Assembly (NCBI GenBank): GCA_021846485.1
Contig: JAJZWW010000225.1
Span: 1-5,789 of the forward strand
Origin: Actinomycetes bacterium
Lineage (GTDB): Bacteria; Actinomycetota; Acidimicrobiia; Acidimicrobiales; Palsa-688
Direction: 5' to 3'
Length of the DNA stretch: 5,789 bases
Both the position numbers and the translations under genes were made by a program. This document shows positions 5,129-5,789 of the stretch, in pieces. Below the pieces are notes generated by a model. That model searched no databases. It had not been told where the DNA came from and saw nothing but the letters and a program-made list of their open reading frames with translations. Position 1 is the stretch's first letter. Every line of letters begins with the position of its first letter.

Positions 5129-5789
5129 CTACCAGCCCCGCTCGGCGAGCCGGGTCTCCACCGACCCGGCGTCCTGGCCGCGCATCGCCTCGCCGAGGCC
5201 GGAGCTCACCTTGGCCACCACTGCGGGGTCCTCGAAGTGGGTGGTGGCCTCGACGATCGCCCGGGCGAAGCGGGCGGGGTCCGAGCTCTTGAAGATGCCC
5301 GAGCCGACGAAGACCGCCTCGGCCCCGAGCTGCATGACCAGCGAGGCATCCGCCGGCGTGGCGATCCCCCCGGCGCAGAACAGCGGGACCGGGAGCCGGC
5401 CGGTCTCGGCGATCTCCTGCACGAGGGTGACCGGGGCCGCCATCGCCTTGGCCCAGGCGTAGACCTCCGCCGAGTCGGCCTGGGTGATCTTCTTGATGTC
5501 CCCGGTCACCGACCGCAGGTGCCGCACCGCCTGGACGACATCCCCGGTGCCCGCCTCCCCTTTGGAGCGGATCATCGCCGCCCCCTCCGAGATCCGCCGC
5601 AGCGCCTCGCCGAGGTTGGTCGCGCCGCACACGAACGGCACGGCGAACGGCCACTTGTCGATGTGATGGGCCTCGTCAGCAGGGGTGAGCACCTCGCTCT
5701 CGTCGATGTAGTCGACGCCGAGGGTCTCGAGCACCTGGGCCTCGGCGAAGTGGCCGATGCGCGCCTTGGCCATCACCGGGATCGAGACC
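5129..5789 (-). CDS. pdxS: Pyridoxal 5'-phosphate synthase lyase subunit PdxS, 5' end outside the window
   Basis: PdxS is the (beta/alpha)8-barrel synthase that condenses ribose 5-phosphate, glyceraldehyde 3-phosphate and ammonia from PdxT into pyridoxal 5'-phosphate. It forms a dodecamer decorated by PdxT. The window holds the C-terminal 219 residues, beginning VSIPVMAKARIGH; by comparison with roughly 294-residue homologues about 75 N-terminal residues are missing. The Lys in VMAKARIGH corresponds to the Schiff-base lysine Lys81 of Bacillus PdxS, and the Lys in RSKGEAGTG to the second lysine, Lys149. Also present are DYIDESEVLTPADE, PFVCGATNLGEALRRI, EAVFVGSGIFKS (phosphate-binding loop) and the terminal ERGW. 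The frame is open to the window edge, so the internal GTG at 5776 is not the real start. It is the first gene of the cluster seen here. Confidence 0.97.
   Translation of the reverse strand, partial: VSIPVMAKARIGHFAEAQVLETLGVDYIDESEVLTPADEAHHIDKWPFAVPFVCGATNLGEALRRISEGAAMIRSKGEAGTGDVVQAVRHLRSVTGDIKKITQADSAEVYAWAKAMAAPVTLVQEIAETGRLPVPLFCAGGIATPADASLVMQLGAEAVFVGSGIFKSSDPARFARAIVEATTHFEDPAVVAKVSSGLGEAMRGQDAGSVETRLAERGW

Overview
The window is a very GC-rich, fully coding stretch, visibly around 70% GC or more, with G or C in most third codon positions. Every gene I can support lies on the minus strand, so transcription runs from high to low coordinates. The gene order matches the conserved actinobacterial block that links vitamin B6 synthesis (pdxS, pdxT), yebC, ruvC-ruvA-ruvB and the Sec accessory genes (yajC, secD). 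The base composition, this order and the GTG/TTG starts point to an actinobacterium, possibly a less-studied deep lineage. I cannot name a species from the sequence.

Layout in transcription order: pdxS (5' end beyond the window), pdxT, yebC, a peroxiredoxin gene, ruvC, ruvA, ruvB, yajC, and the first 31 codons of secD at the other edge. The gaps are 14, 29, -4, 11, -4, -4, 57 and 2 nt. Three junctions use four-base start/stop overlaps (GTGA, GTGA, TTGA). No gene-free stretch exceeds 57 nt, and I see no RNA gene, mobile element, CRISPR array or convincing terminator.

The genes form three modules. PdxS and PdxT are the synthase and glutaminase halves of pyridoxal phosphate synthase. RuvC, RuvA and RuvB resolve Holliday junctions: RuvA binds the junction, RuvB drives branch migration and RuvC cuts. 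YajC and SecD belong to the SecDF-YajC complex that assists protein export. YebC is a conserved cytoplasmic regulator or translation factor. The peroxiredoxin is a detoxifying enzyme placed between yebC and ruvC.

Most of the window is ordinary housekeeping DNA and I find no new defence, mobile or biosynthetic system. Two points stand out. YajC carries a tail of about 175 residues, very acidic and built partly from two tandem peptide repeats, which makes it more than twice the usual length. The peroxiredoxin is translationally coupled to yebC and lacks the usual nearby resolving cysteine.
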